64,000 bases of DNA from an uncultured Bifidobacteriaceae bacterium. Its GTDB lineage: Bacteria > Actinomycetota > Actinomycetes > Actinomycetales > Bifidobacteriaceae. The DNA lies in contig CAMXYK010000002.1 of assembly GCA_947253155.1 (NCBI GenBank), positions 54,386-118,385 of the forward strand. The letters are read 5' to 3'. Positions 16,638 to 24,446 of this stretch are shown piece by piece (within the stretch, counting starts at the first letter, position 1; the number at the start of each line of letters is the position of its first letter). The position numbers and the translations under genes were made by a program. Below the pieces are notes generated by a model. That model searched no databases. It saw nothing but the letters and a program-made list of their open reading frames with translations, and was not told the origin of the DNA.

Positions 16638-18005
16638 TTACTCGCCCAATCGATCAAGAAGAAGCGCTTCCGTCACAATATTTCCGCGCAATCCAGAAAG
16701 CGAAATCGACTCGTTAGGACTGTGCGCATTCGACTTCGGATCTTCCGGACCAGTCACAAGCACTTGAGCTTTCGGGAAGATGCGCTGAAGCTCCGGAATA
16801 AACGGAATCGAGCCGCCCTCGCCCTTATTTACAGGCTCCACGCCGAAAGCATCGCGCATGGAAGCGAGCGCATCCTTCGTTGCAACAGCATCCGGATCCA
16901 TTGCCCAACCCATGCCGTTATCAATCGGCTCTGCAGTAACTTCCGCACCAAAAGGCGCGTGAGATACCAAGAAGTCGCACAGCGCTTTTTGCGCTTCTTC
17001 CGGACGCTGCGAAGGCGCGGTACGAAGCGAAAGACGCAGCTTAGTTTCGTGCGCGATCACATTAAAACTGCCCTCAACTGGGTGCGCGTCCATGCCGATT
17101 ACCGTCAAGCTCGGCTTAGTCCACATGCGCGCTGCGAGAGAACCTGTGCCGGCAAGCTTATAAGAATCAACTACGGAAGCGTCGGAACGCACTTGCGCTT
17201 CGTCTAAATCGCACTGCAAACCGCCGACCGGCTCCTCTGCTTTAATTCCGGGCACTGCCAAGTCGCCATCCTTGTTATAAAGCGAGGCAACAAGCATGGA
17301 AGCGAGAGTGTAAGCGTCCAAAATTGGGCCGCCGAACTGGCCGGAATGCACCTGATGGCCAAGAACTTTAACTTTTACGTCCACGTCGGTATTTCCGCGC
17401 AAACTCGTTGTGAGGCTTGGGATTTCGGCGGACCAGTTGCCGGAGTCGGCCACGATGATTACGTCGGATTCGAATTCGGCTTTATGTGACTCGATGAAAG
17501 GAATGAAGCTTGGCGAGCCCATTTCTTCTTCGCCTTCGATGAAAACCTTAATATTTACGCGCAAATCGTCGCTTAGTGCGCGCAAAGCTCCGTAGTGAAT
17601 TGCGATTCCGCCGCCGTCGTCGGCAGATCCGCGTCCGTAGAGGCGACCGTCGCGCTCTGTGCCTTCAAATGGGTTCGTGTTCCACTCGGATGGGTCCGGA
17701 ACTGGCTGCACATCGTGATGCGCGTAGAGCAAAACCGTTGGCGCGCTTGGGTTTACGATGCGAGAGCCGACGACTTCGAAAGCGCCAGGAGTGCCGTCCG
17801 GATTCGTGGACTGCTCAACGCGCGCGTCAATACCAACCTCACGCAATACCCCAGCCACGTATTGCGCGGACTTTTGCATATGCTCGCCGGCAATGCCCTT
17901 AGCAGAAACCGCAGCAAGCGAAATCTTCTTATTCAACACGGAAACTACGTCATTCCAAGCGTCTTGCACGCGAGCGCGCACGTCTTCGACAGCCAAATCT
18001 GCCAT
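16638..18005 (-). CDS. M20 family dipeptidase (zinc metallopeptidase)
   Basis: 455 residues starting MADLAVEDV at ATG 18005. GGGAGG is a few bases upstream; the in-frame TTG at 18017 overlaps that site and is unlikely to be used. Metal ligands are visible in LLYAHHDVQPVP (His, with its Asp), GRGSADDGGG (bridging Asp), EGEEEMGSP (catalytic Glu pair) and VADSGNW. The lid/dimerisation domain lies in the middle (GHQVHSGQFGG). Length matches PepV/CNDP-like M20 dipeptidases, which cleave short peptides in the cytoplasm. The substrate is not evident. It lies downstream of the LMW phosphatase on the same strand. Confidence 0.9.
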   Translation of the reverse strand: MADLAVEDVRARVQDAWNDVVSVLNKKISLAAVSAKGIAGEHMQKSAQYVAGVLREVGIDARVEQSTNPDGTPGAFEVVGSRIVNPSAPTVLLYAHHDVQPVPDPSEWNTNPFEGTERDGRLYGRGSADDGGGIAIHYGALRALSDDLRVNIKVFIEGEEEMGSPSFIPFIESHKAEFESDVIIVADSGNWSAEIPSLTTSLRGNTDVDVKVKVLGHQVHSGQFGGPILDAYTLASMLVASLYNKDGDLAVPGIKAEEPVGGLQCDLDEAQVRSDASVVDSYKLAGTGSLAARMWTKPSLTVIGMDAHPVEGSFNVIAHETKLRLSLRTAPSQRPEEAQKALCDFLVSHAPFGAEVTAEPIDNGMGWAMDPDAVATKDALASMRDAFGVEPVNKGEGGSIPFIPELQRIFPKAQVLVTGPEDPKSNAHSPNESISLSGLRGNIVTEALLLDRLGE

Positions 18006-18093
18006 AAATCCTCCCAAATAAAAGTAGCAGAGCAGTAATTGATGCTTACAAAACTATATCTAAATTATACTTATAAACTATATTCGCAAACGT

Positions 18094-18138
18094 GACGACT
18101 ACAGCCGTTAGTTTCTATACACGCTTGTAAAGGGACTG
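18094..18138. repeat. partial single-hairpin copy related to the 14911 element
   Basis: GACTACAGCCGTTAGTTTC is followed by TATACACGCTTGTAAAGGGACTGC, matching the pattern CTATACA...TGTAAAG of the units at 26829. It lies between the dipeptidase start and the phosphatase stop. A weaker match than the other two loci. Confidence 0.5.
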
Positions 18139-18143
18139 CACTT

Positions 18144-18692
18144 TTAAGCCCTCTCAATGCGAGCGGCAACCCAATCAACTATGTAAGGCGCGCACTGCTC
18201 AACCTGATCCATCGCAACTTCAAACTCGTGCGGGCCGCCGTACCACGGATCCGCCAAATCAAGCAGCATCTCGCGACCAGGCTGCGGCTTCGGAAGCGAC
18301 GGATCAAACGCGCGATACATGTGCACAAGCTCGCGCTTTTGTGCAGGAAGAATACGCAAAAGCGAGCGCATATGCGAAGCCGTCATAGGCAAAAACAGGT
18401 TAGTTTCCGCAATCTCGTCCGCTTCAATTCGGTGCGCAAAATGCGACGCAGGCAGCCTATATCCGCGCTTTGTAAGCTCACGCTGCGCGCGGCGGTCAAT
18501 CGGATTCCCGTATTCCTCGTCGCTAACTCCGCTGGAACGCACTGCAACAACGTCGCCCAATCCCCTCAACTGAAACTCGTTGCGCAACACGATTTCCGCC
18601 ATTGGCGAGCGGCAAATATTGCCAGTACAAACCGTCATAACATTGTACGGGTGACGCGCGTCTACCTTGATTTTGCTTGATTCTTCAGTCAT
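18144..18692 (-). CDS. low-molecular-weight protein-tyrosine phosphatase
   Basis: 182 residues from ATG 18692, behind GAGGAAGC. The phosphate-binding loop CTGNICRSP (CX5R, nucleophile Cys and Arg present) is near residue 22. The general-acid loop DLADPWYGG is near 145. Both match active LMW-PTPs. The C-terminus is slightly longer than in the shortest members. No tyrosine kinase or polysaccharide cluster is nearby to suggest a partner. It may be co-transcribed with the dipeptidase, although a hairpin repeat separates them. Confidence 0.93.
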   Translation of the reverse strand: MTEESSKIKVDARHPYNVMTVCTGNICRSPMAEIVLRNEFQLRGLGDVVAVRSSGVSDEEYGNPIDRRAQRELTKRGYRLPASHFAHRIEADEIAETNLFLPMTASHMRSLLRILPAQKRELVHMYRAFDPSLPKPQPGREMLLDLADPWYGGPHEFEVAMDQVEQCAPYIVDWVAARIERA

Positions 18693-18780
18693 GCTTCCTC
18701 GTTTATTTTGCTGTCTCGTTTATTTTTGGGTTTTTCGTTTATTTTTGGGTTTTATAGCTTACTTCGCGATTTGCTCTTAG

Positions 18781-19440
18781 CTAAGGCTCATATACCATAA
18801 AGCGGTATCGCGCAGGATTGCTTTCGCTACCAACTTTAAGCGGCGCTTCTTGCCAGTCACCTTCGCGCGCAACATGCCATTTTCCGGCATCAACTAATTC
18901 ATGGATATTCGGAGCAAACGTGTCTGCCGCAACTTTCGCGTCGATTTGCGTAACGTAAGCTGCGTCCGCGTGATAATTCGCAAGCATTTCGCGCAAAATC
19001 GCAGCGCCTCCAATAACCCAGATTGCAGGGCCATCTAAAGGCGAGTCTTGAGATGCGTCTTGAGATGCGTCTTGAGATGCGCTTTCCTGATTTTCCAGCT
19101 TTTCCTTATTTTCCAGCCATTCGCGCGCGTAATCCAAAGCCGCGTCAATGCTAGTAAAAGTACGCGCTCCGTCTGCTACGAAATCCGGATTATGCGTAAC
19201 CACAATATTTTCGCGACCCGGAAGCGGACGGAATTTCGGCGGCATTGCATCCCACGTACCGCGGCCCATAATCACAGGGCAGCCGATTGTCATCGCCTTA
19301 AAATAGCGCAAATCTGGGGAAAGTCGCCACGGCATGCCGCCGTTCACGCCCATCGCACCGGGCTTGCCGTCCAAACCGAAAGCCTCGCCCCAAATAAGTC
19401 GCACCGGAAAATTATTCAGCGCACTTACGCTACTTTCCAT
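18781..19440 (-). CDS. folA: dihydrofolate reductase with an in-frame repeat insertion
   Basis: 219 residues from ATG 19440, behind AGGGGGAG. It reduces dihydrofolate to tetrahydrofolate with NADPH. Family signatures are RLIWGEAFGLDG, GVNGGMPWRLSPDLRYFK (substrate-binding loop with acidic Asp), IMGRGTWDAMP and VIGGAAILREML. Bacterial DHFRs are usually about 160-190 residues. The excess is mainly a 20-25-residue insert near 108-135 containing three repeats of SQDA, encoded by a 12-bp tandem repeat (about 19037-19085). It lies 93 bases downstream of thyA, the usual pairing, since thymidylate synthase produces the dihydrofolate. Confidence 0.95.
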   Translation of the reverse strand: MESSVSALNNFPVRLIWGEAFGLDGKPGAMGVNGGMPWRLSPDLRYFKAMTIGCPVIMGRGTWDAMPPKFRPLPGRENIVVTHNPDFVADGARTFTSIDAALDYAREWLENKEKLENQESASQDASQDASQDSPLDGPAIWVIGGAAILREMLANYHADAAYVTQIDAKVAADTFAPNIHELVDAGKWHVAREGDWQEAPLKVGSESNPARYRFMVYEP

Positions 19441-19533
19441 TTTCTCCCCCTAAAAACTAAATCACGCAAAATTAAGCAAATCAAACCAAATCACGCTAAA
19501 TCACGCTCAATCAAGCAAAATATTTCGCAATTA

Positions 19534-20406
19534 TCACACCGCAACCGGCGCTTTAATCGTTGGATGATGCTTGTAATCAACAACCTTAAAATCGCTGTAA
19601 TCGTAGTCAAAAATGGAATCCGCCTTACGAATTTCAAGCTGCGGATACGGGTATGGTTCGCGCGAAAGCTGCTCAAGCACCTGCTCAACGTGATTGTCGT
19701 AAATATGGCAATCACCGCCCGTCCACACGAACTCGCCCGGCTCAAGTCCTGCCTGCTGAGCCATCATCATCGTCAAAAGCGAATAGGACGCAATATTAAA
19801 CGGCACGCCAAGGAACATGTCGCAAGAGCGCTGGTAAAGCTGGCACGAAAGCTTGCCGTCAGCAACGTAGAATTGGAAAAGCGAGTGGCAAGGTGGCAAC
19901 GCCATATGCTCAACTTCTGCAGGATTCCAAGCGCTAACAATCATTCGGCGAGAATCCGGGTGATTTTTCATAAGATCCAGCACATTCGCGATTTGGTCAA
20001 TCGTGCGATTCGGATTTTCCGCAGTAGGAGCCGGCCAACTCCTCCACTGAACGCCGTAAACCGGACCTAAATCGCCGTTTTCATCCGCCCACTCGTCCCA
20101 AATATGAACGCCATTTTCTTGCAACCAGCGCACGTTACTCGAACCTTTAAGGAACCAAAGCAACTCGTACGCAAGTCCTTTGAAAAACACGGTTTTTGTG
20201 GTGATAAGCGGGAAGTATTTACTAATATCGAAGCGGATTTGCTGGCCAAAAAGTGAGATTGTGCCAGTGCCGGTGCGATCAGATTTTAGAGTGCCTTCCG
20301 TAAGGATTTTTCGCACCAAATCCTCGTAAGGAGTTTGGACGCTGGAAAGCGGTTTTTGTGGGATGCGCGCGCGAATTGCGGCGAGTTCTTCTTCTGTTAA
20401 AGCCAT
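19534..20406 (-). CDS. thyA: thymidylate synthase
   Basis: 290 residues from ATG 20406. It methylates dUMP to dTMP using methylene-tetrahydrofolate. Signatures include GPVYGVQWRSW, RRMIVSAWNP, the catalytic Cys in LPPCHSLFQFYV, RSCDMFLGVPFNIASY, and the nucleotide-binding GGDCHIYDNH. The conserved C-terminus APVAV is intact. It forms a dTMP/folate unit with folA downstream. It is divergent from the OsmC gene, with about 97 bases of shared upstream sequence. The ribosome binding site is weak. Confidence 0.97.
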   Translation of the reverse strand: MALTEEELAAIRARIPQKPLSSVQTPYEDLVRKILTEGTLKSDRTGTGTISLFGQQIRFDISKYFPLITTKTVFFKGLAYELLWFLKGSSNVRWLQENGVHIWDEWADENGDLGPVYGVQWRSWPAPTAENPNRTIDQIANVLDLMKNHPDSRRMIVSAWNPAEVEHMALPPCHSLFQFYVADGKLSCQLYQRSCDMFLGVPFNIASYSLLTMMMAQQAGLEPGEFVWTGGDCHIYDNHVEQVLEQLSREPYPYPQLEIRKADSIFDYDYSDFKVVDYKHHPTIKAPVAV

Positions 20407-20503
20407 GCTTCAATGGTAACAATTGCTCAGTAAGAAACGGACTGTCGTGGCGGTAACAATCTAGCGTAAAATAGTTAGAATAAACAGTAGCAAAGGAGCA
20501 AAA

Positions 20504-20923
20504 ATGTCTAGAAGATTATGGGTTGAGCGCGCAGAAGACGGCACTTGGGAAGCGCACAGCGACGACGGTGCGAGCTTGAAATTTGGCCACGGCGAAGGAA
20601 TGTTCAACCCGGTTGAGCTGATGCAGATTGCTTTGGCCGGTTGCACCGCGCTTAGTAGCCAGTACGCAGCTGAGCACGCTGTTGGCGAGGGTGCTGGCGC
20701 GCGAGTCGTAGTAAACGGCACGTATGACGCGGAAGAAGGAGCGTACTTGCGTTTTCAAGAAGACGTTACGCTTGACGCGACTTCGGCAAAACCTGCGCTT
20801 AGCGAGGAAGATGCGGCCGCACTTAAAGAGCGCATGGAACGTCATATTTCCAGGGGTTGCACGGTTAAGCATACGCTCGAAAATGGGGCTAAAGTAAGCG
20901 TAAACGTTACGATTCGGCACTAA
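20504..20923 (+). CDS. OsmC/Ohr-like peroxiredoxin family protein
   Basis: 139 residues from ATG 20504, behind AAAGGAG. The OsmC fold is indicated by FNPVELMQIALAGCTALS (first redox Cys) and HISRGCTVKHTLENG (second Cys), with the spacing expected for the Cys pair of the family. Members detoxify organic hydroperoxides, but some subgroups have other roles, so the substrate is inferred. It is transcribed away from thyA. About 200 A/T-rich bases with repeated CGCTAAAAT-like words separate it from the glycosyltransferase. Confidence 0.88.
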   Translation: MSRRLWVERAEDGTWEAHSDDGASLKFGHGEGMFNPVELMQIALAGCTALSSQYAAEHAVGEGAGARVVVNGTYDAEEGAYLRFQEDVTLDATSAKPALSEEDAAALKERMERHISRGCTVKHTLENGAKVSVNVTIRH

Positions 20924-21140
20924 AAAGCCAAAATTGCGAAAAATCACGAAAAAATCGCGCTAAACTAAGCCAAAAATCGCGCTAAAATCGCACAACAATC
21001 TCGCTAAAATCTCCCCAAAATCACCCTAAAATTCACCACGTGTGGCACAATTGAATACGCGAATTAAGTACACGAATTAGTACACAAGATACTTGCGCAA
21101 TATTGACGCTACGCATGCATGTATGCAACCGGAGGAAACT

Positions 21141-22394
21141 TTGAAAATCGCTATTTTTACCGAAACGTATCCACCGTACATAAATGGCGTTGCAACACAG
21201 TCCTACATGCTCAAAAAAATGTATGAAGAGCTTGGTCACGAGGTGCTTGTGGTCACGGTTGGCTCCGAAAAACAGCGCAAAACTAAGCTTGAAGACGGCG
21301 TCGTCTATGTTCCTGGAATCTTGCTAAAAAAGCTTTACAAGTATCGCGTGGCGCTTCCGATTGGTCACATGCGAAAGCAGCTGCCGCTTAAATTTAAGCC
21401 GGATGTTATTCATATTCAAAACGAGTTTGGAATTGGCGAAATCGGCTTGGAAGTTGCGAAAAAAGAGCATATTCCTGTTATTTACACGCTTCACACGGAA
21501 TACGATAAATTCCTGTTTTACATTGGTTTGAAGCATTTTACTGAGTTTTCGCGCAACCTTTCGGCGAAATATTTTATGCGATTCTCGAAAAATGCCACAA
21601 TTATTACGAGTATGTCGGCTAAAGCGCAGGCTTATATTGACCGACAGAAAGTAGATAAAAAAGTTGTTGTGCTCAACAATGCCGTGGAATACAAGCAGTT
21701 TTTGCCGACGCCTGAGCGACTCGCCTTCCGTAAAGCTTTCCGCGAAAAATACGGCGTTTCGGACTCGACTAAGCTTTTCGTTTTCGTAGGCAGAATTGGT
21801 GCCGAGAAAAATATTGCGGAGTTGATTGACAACTTTATGTATTGCGATTTTCCTCGCGAAAAAGCGCGATTGTTCGTGATTGGCGGCGGCCCGGATTTGG
21901 AATCGTTGCGCGAGCGCGTAGCTTCTAACGGTTTTGACGATAGGATTTGCCTGCTCGGGCCGATTTCTCACACGGAAATTCCGAAGTATTTGCACGCAAT
22001 GGACTACTACACCACCGCCTCACTTTCCGAAATGCACTCGCTTTCTATGCTCGAAGCAATGGCTTCCGGACTGTTCGCGCTTGTGAAGCATGATGCGCCT
22101 AACGAAGACCAGATTATTAGCGGCCAAAACGGGTATCAGTGGGATACTCGCGAAGATTTTAAGGCGGTTTTTAGCAAGGTTTTGAATATGAGCGAGGCTG
22201 AGCAGGCTCAGCTTAAGGCGAATGTGCTTGAGTATTCGAAGAATAACGATTTTAAGAGCCAAGCGCTTGAGTTGCTTAAAATTTATGAGCGCGCGATTGA
22301 AATGAATAACGAAAAGCTCGCTGAAAAGAAGGCTCGTCGCGAAGCTATTCGCAGGCACTTTATGCTGAAAAAGCGCGGCAAGCAGGAAAAATAG
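21141..22394 (+). CDS. GT4 family glycosyltransferase, probably glycolipid-forming
   Basis: 417 residues if started at TTG 21141, the codon placed correctly behind GGAGGAAACT; in-frame ATGs at 21093 and 21123 lack such a site. The N-terminal Rossmann domain begins KIAIFTETYPPYINGVA with a glycine-rich acceptor loop and HTEYDKFLFYIG. The C-terminal donor domain has FVGRIGAEKNI, FVIGGGPDLESL and the E-x7-E motif SEMHSLSMLEAMASG. This arrangement resembles bacterial diacylglycerol glucosyltransferases and related GT4 enzymes, which act at the inner membrane face; that acceptor is an inference. The C-terminus is basic and rich in K/R/E. It is monocistronic in appearance. Confidence 0.85.
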   Translation: MKIAIFTETYPPYINGVATQSYMLKKMYEELGHEVLVVTVGSEKQRKTKLEDGVVYVPGILLKKLYKYRVALPIGHMRKQLPLKFKPDVIHIQNEFGIGEIGLEVAKKEHIPVIYTLHTEYDKFLFYIGLKHFTEFSRNLSAKYFMRFSKNATIITSMSAKAQAYIDRQKVDKKVVVLNNAVEYKQFLPTPERLAFRKAFREKYGVSDSTKLFVFVGRIGAEKNIAELIDNFMYCDFPREKARLFVIGGGPDLESLRERVASNGFDDRICLLGPISHTEIPKYLHAMDYYTTASLSEMHSLSMLEAMASGLFALVKHDAPNEDQIISGQNGYQWDTREDFKAVFSKVLNMSEAEQAQLKANVLEYSKNNDFKSQALELLKIYERAIEMNNEKLAEKKARREAIRRHFMLKKRGKQEK

Positions 22395-22466
22395 TAGTAT
22401 TACTCGGTATTACTCGGCGCTTTTTGGAACATTTGCCGGAGATGTCACTTCGTTACGAACATCGTC

Positions 22467-22472
22467 TATAAT
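22467..22472 (+). promoter_or_regulatory. candidate -10 element for phoU
   Basis: A consensus TATAAT about 97 bases upstream of the phoU start, with no close TTGACA match at the expected spacing. A TTTGCCGGA-containing repeat (near 22432) lies just upstream. Confidence 0.4.
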
Positions 22473-22568
22473 TAGTGAGGATGTCTACAGATTCAATCTA
22501 CAGATAAAGACGTCTGCAACTAACCAACGCGTTAGGCGCTAAAGCAGCATAAATAGAAAGGACGCACC

Positions 22569-23249
22569 ATGCGAGTGATTTTCAACGAAGAAATGAAGGC
22601 CGTAGCAACAAACCTCGAACGCATGGCCGAACTTGTATCAAAATCTATGAACGACGCTGGAAACGCGCTTTTGAACGCGGATCTGGACGTTGCGCAAGCT
22701 GTTATCGACAAAGACGCAGATTTGGACGCTTTGGAAGCAAACACAATCAACCAATGCTTGACTTTGCTTGCGCGCCAAAACCCTGTGGCAACGGACCTGC
22801 GCGAAGTTGTTGCTACTATGCGTTTGGCGGCAACTTTTGAGCGCATGGGCGATTTGACGAGTCATATTGCGCAAATTACCAGGCGCACATGGCCGGAATC
22901 TGCACTTCCGCAAGAGGCGCGCGAAACTATTGTGGAAATGATTAACTTCCTGCACAATCTTTCAGGGCAATTAACAAGCATGGTTTCTAATCGCGACGTA
23001 AAAATGGCGGAAACTATTATTGCAGGCGACGATGCGCTAGATAAGTTGCATGAGAAGATTTTTGCGTTGGTTGAAGGCGAAGATTGGCACGGTACGCGCA
23101 GGCAGTTGATTGACGTTGTGCTGCTGAGCCGATTTATTGAGCGAATTGGCGACCATTCCGTGGCCACCGCAAGGCAGATTGTGTTTATTGTTTCGGGATT
23201 CGATCCTTCGAAGGCTCCGGAGCCAGATAAAGACACTGTTGTTGCTTAA
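22569..23249 (+). CDS. phoU: phosphate-specific transport accessory protein PhoU
   Basis: 226 residues from ATG 22569, behind AGAAAGGACG. It is all-helical with the duplicated PhoU repeat. First half: MRVIFNEEMKAVATNLERMAEL and DLREVVATMRLAATFERMGD. Second half: RDVKMAETIIAGDDALDKLHEK and RFIERIGDHSVATARQIVF. The metal-cluster motifs ERMGD and ERIGDHS are intact. PhoU damps the phosphate two-component response and Pst uptake. No pst or phoR/phoB genes are next to it here, so it acts in trans on distant genes. A bidirectional terminator follows. Confidence 0.96.
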   Translation: MRVIFNEEMKAVATNLERMAELVSKSMNDAGNALLNADLDVAQAVIDKDADLDALEANTINQCLTLLARQNPVATDLREVVATMRLAATFERMGDLTSHIAQITRRTWPESALPQEARETIVEMINFLHNLSGQLTSMVSNRDVKMAETIIAGDDALDKLHEKIFALVEGEDWHGTRRQLIDVVLLSRFIERIGDHSVATARQIVFIVSGFDPSKAPEPDKDTVVA

Positions 23250-23308
23250 TACGCAAGGATTAAGTAGCGAAAGTAGCGAAAGACGTTGCTTAAAAAAATA
23301 ACTTATAC

Positions 23309-23348
23309 AAAAAGTAGGCCTGCAAGATTAGTTGCAAGCCTACTTTTT
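23309..23348. terminator. bidirectional intrinsic terminator between phoU and gpmA
   Basis: AAAAAGTAGGC...GCCTACTTTTT forms a symmetric stem with a T run on either strand, placed in the 120-base gap between the convergent phoU and gpmA genes. Confidence 0.88.
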
Positions 23349-23371
23349 ATTTAACTTAATCTAGTTAAATT

Positions 23372-24112
23372 TCACTTCTGACCCTGAGCAGCCACAGCGG
23401 CAGCGCCGGCAGCAGCAGCTTCTGGATCCAAATACTCACCGCGAGGCTTGATTGGCTTGAAGTTCTCATCCAACTCGTAAAGCAGCGGAATAGCAGTAGG
23501 AATATTGACCTTAGAAATCTCTTCCTCGCTCAAGTTGTCGAGCATCTTCACGATTGCGCGCAAGCTGTTGCCGTGAGCAGCAATCATTACAGTCTTGCCG
23601 GACTTAAGCTCAGGAATAATATCCGACTCCCAGTAAGGAGTTACGCGAGTCACAACGTTTGCCAAAGCTTCAGTTTCTGGAACTGGATCGCCTGCGTAAC
23701 GAGGATCGTTCGTTTGCGAATACTCATCGTTTGGATCGATCTCAGGAGGTGGAGTTGCGTAAGAACGACGCCAAATCATGAACTTTTCATCGCCATATTC
23801 CTGACGAATCTCAGACTTGTTCTTACCTTGCAAAGCACCGTAGTGACGCTCGTTCAAACGCCAGCTGCGACGAACTGGAATCCAAAGGCGGTCGGCTGCA
23901 TCAAGCGCGTAATTCGCGGTGTTGATAGCGCGACGAAGCAAAGAAGTGAACACGATGTCTGGAAGAACATTCTTCTCTTTAAGAAGCTCGCCACCATGCT
24001 TAGCTTCCTCAACACCTTGCTCAGTCAGCGGTACATCAACCCAACCAGTAAACTGATTGGTCTTATTCCATGCGCTCTGACCATGTCGGAGCAATACTAA
24101 TTTATATGTCAT
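23372..24112 (-). CDS. gpmA: 2,3-bisphosphoglycerate-dependent phosphoglycerate mutase
   Basis: 246 residues from ATG 24112. It interconverts 3- and 2-phosphoglycerate in glycolysis. The catalytic LLRHGQSAWN with the phospho-His is near residue 8, RRAINTANYAL and RRSWRLNERHYGALQG follow, and IAAHGNSLRAIV carries the second His. Length matches dPGM. The C-terminus ends in a run of alanines (DPEAAAAGAAAVAAQGQK), a mild low-complexity tail. A dispersed repeat block (24156-24364) separates it from lysS upstream. Confidence 0.97.
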   Translation of the reverse strand: MTYKLVLLRHGQSAWNKTNQFTGWVDVPLTEQGVEEAKHGGELLKEKNVLPDIVFTSLLRRAINTANYALDAADRLWIPVRRSWRLNERHYGALQGKNKSEIRQEYGDEKFMIWRRSYATPPPEIDPNDEYSQTNDPRYAGDPVPETEALANVVTRVTPYWESDIIPELKSGKTVMIAAHGNSLRAIVKMLDNLSEEEISKVNIPTAIPLLYELDENFKPIKPRGEYLDPEAAAAGAAAVAAQGQK

Positions 24113-24155
24113 AATTACCCAGTTTATTCACGCCTTACGACGACAGACCTAAATG

Positions 24156-24220
24156 CTCCAAATGTGAGATAAGTTGCGCACGTTTGGAGCGATACACCAC
24201 GCCAAACACTCCAAAAGCGG
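24156..24220. repeat. TTTGGAG/CTCCAAA dispersed palindromic repeat, locus 3
   Basis: CTCCAAATGTGAGATAAGTTG, CGCACGTTTGGAGCGATACACC and CTCCAAAAGCGG in alternating orientation. A further single arm (CTCACGTTTGGAGC) is at 24351-24364, so the 128-bp palindromic element is nested between arms of this family. Confidence 0.85.
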
Positions 24221-24348
24221 GCGCGACGACATGCTTGAGCGCAGCACAGCGCGCGCGAAAGCAACTCGGAGCGGAAACTCGCTCAAGTTGGAAGTCCAGT
24301 GGACTTCCAACGCGAGTTTCGTAAGCGAGCGCTTATAGTGCGAGCGTC
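24221..24348. repeat. 128-bp palindromic dispersed element, copy A
   Basis: Starts GCGCGACGACATGCTTGAGC and ends AGCGCTTATAGTGCGAGCGTC. It contains the perfect palindrome GGAAGTCCAGTGGACTTCC with flanking arms TTGGAAG/CTTCCAA. The reverse complement of 61689-61816 matches it closely over the full length. Non-coding, between gpmA and lysS. Confidence 0.9.
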
Positions 24349-24386
24349 CTCTCACGTTTGGAGCGCCAAACAACCTCATCGCATAC

Positions 24387-24422
24387 AAAAAGCCGCTGAA
24401 TGTTAAACAACATCCAACGGCT
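24387..24422 (-). terminator. intrinsic terminator of lysS
   Basis: On the minus strand, AGCCGTTGGATGTT pairs with AACATTCAGCGGCT across a four-base loop and is followed by TTTTTG, 25 bases past the lysS stop. Confidence 0.85.
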
Positions 24423-24446
24423 CTACAATCTACTAAAATTTACCAA

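Noticed and set aside
19048..20070. 340-codon open frame across folA and thyA on the plus strand
   Set aside because: It is antisense to two certain genes, with no ribosome binding site.
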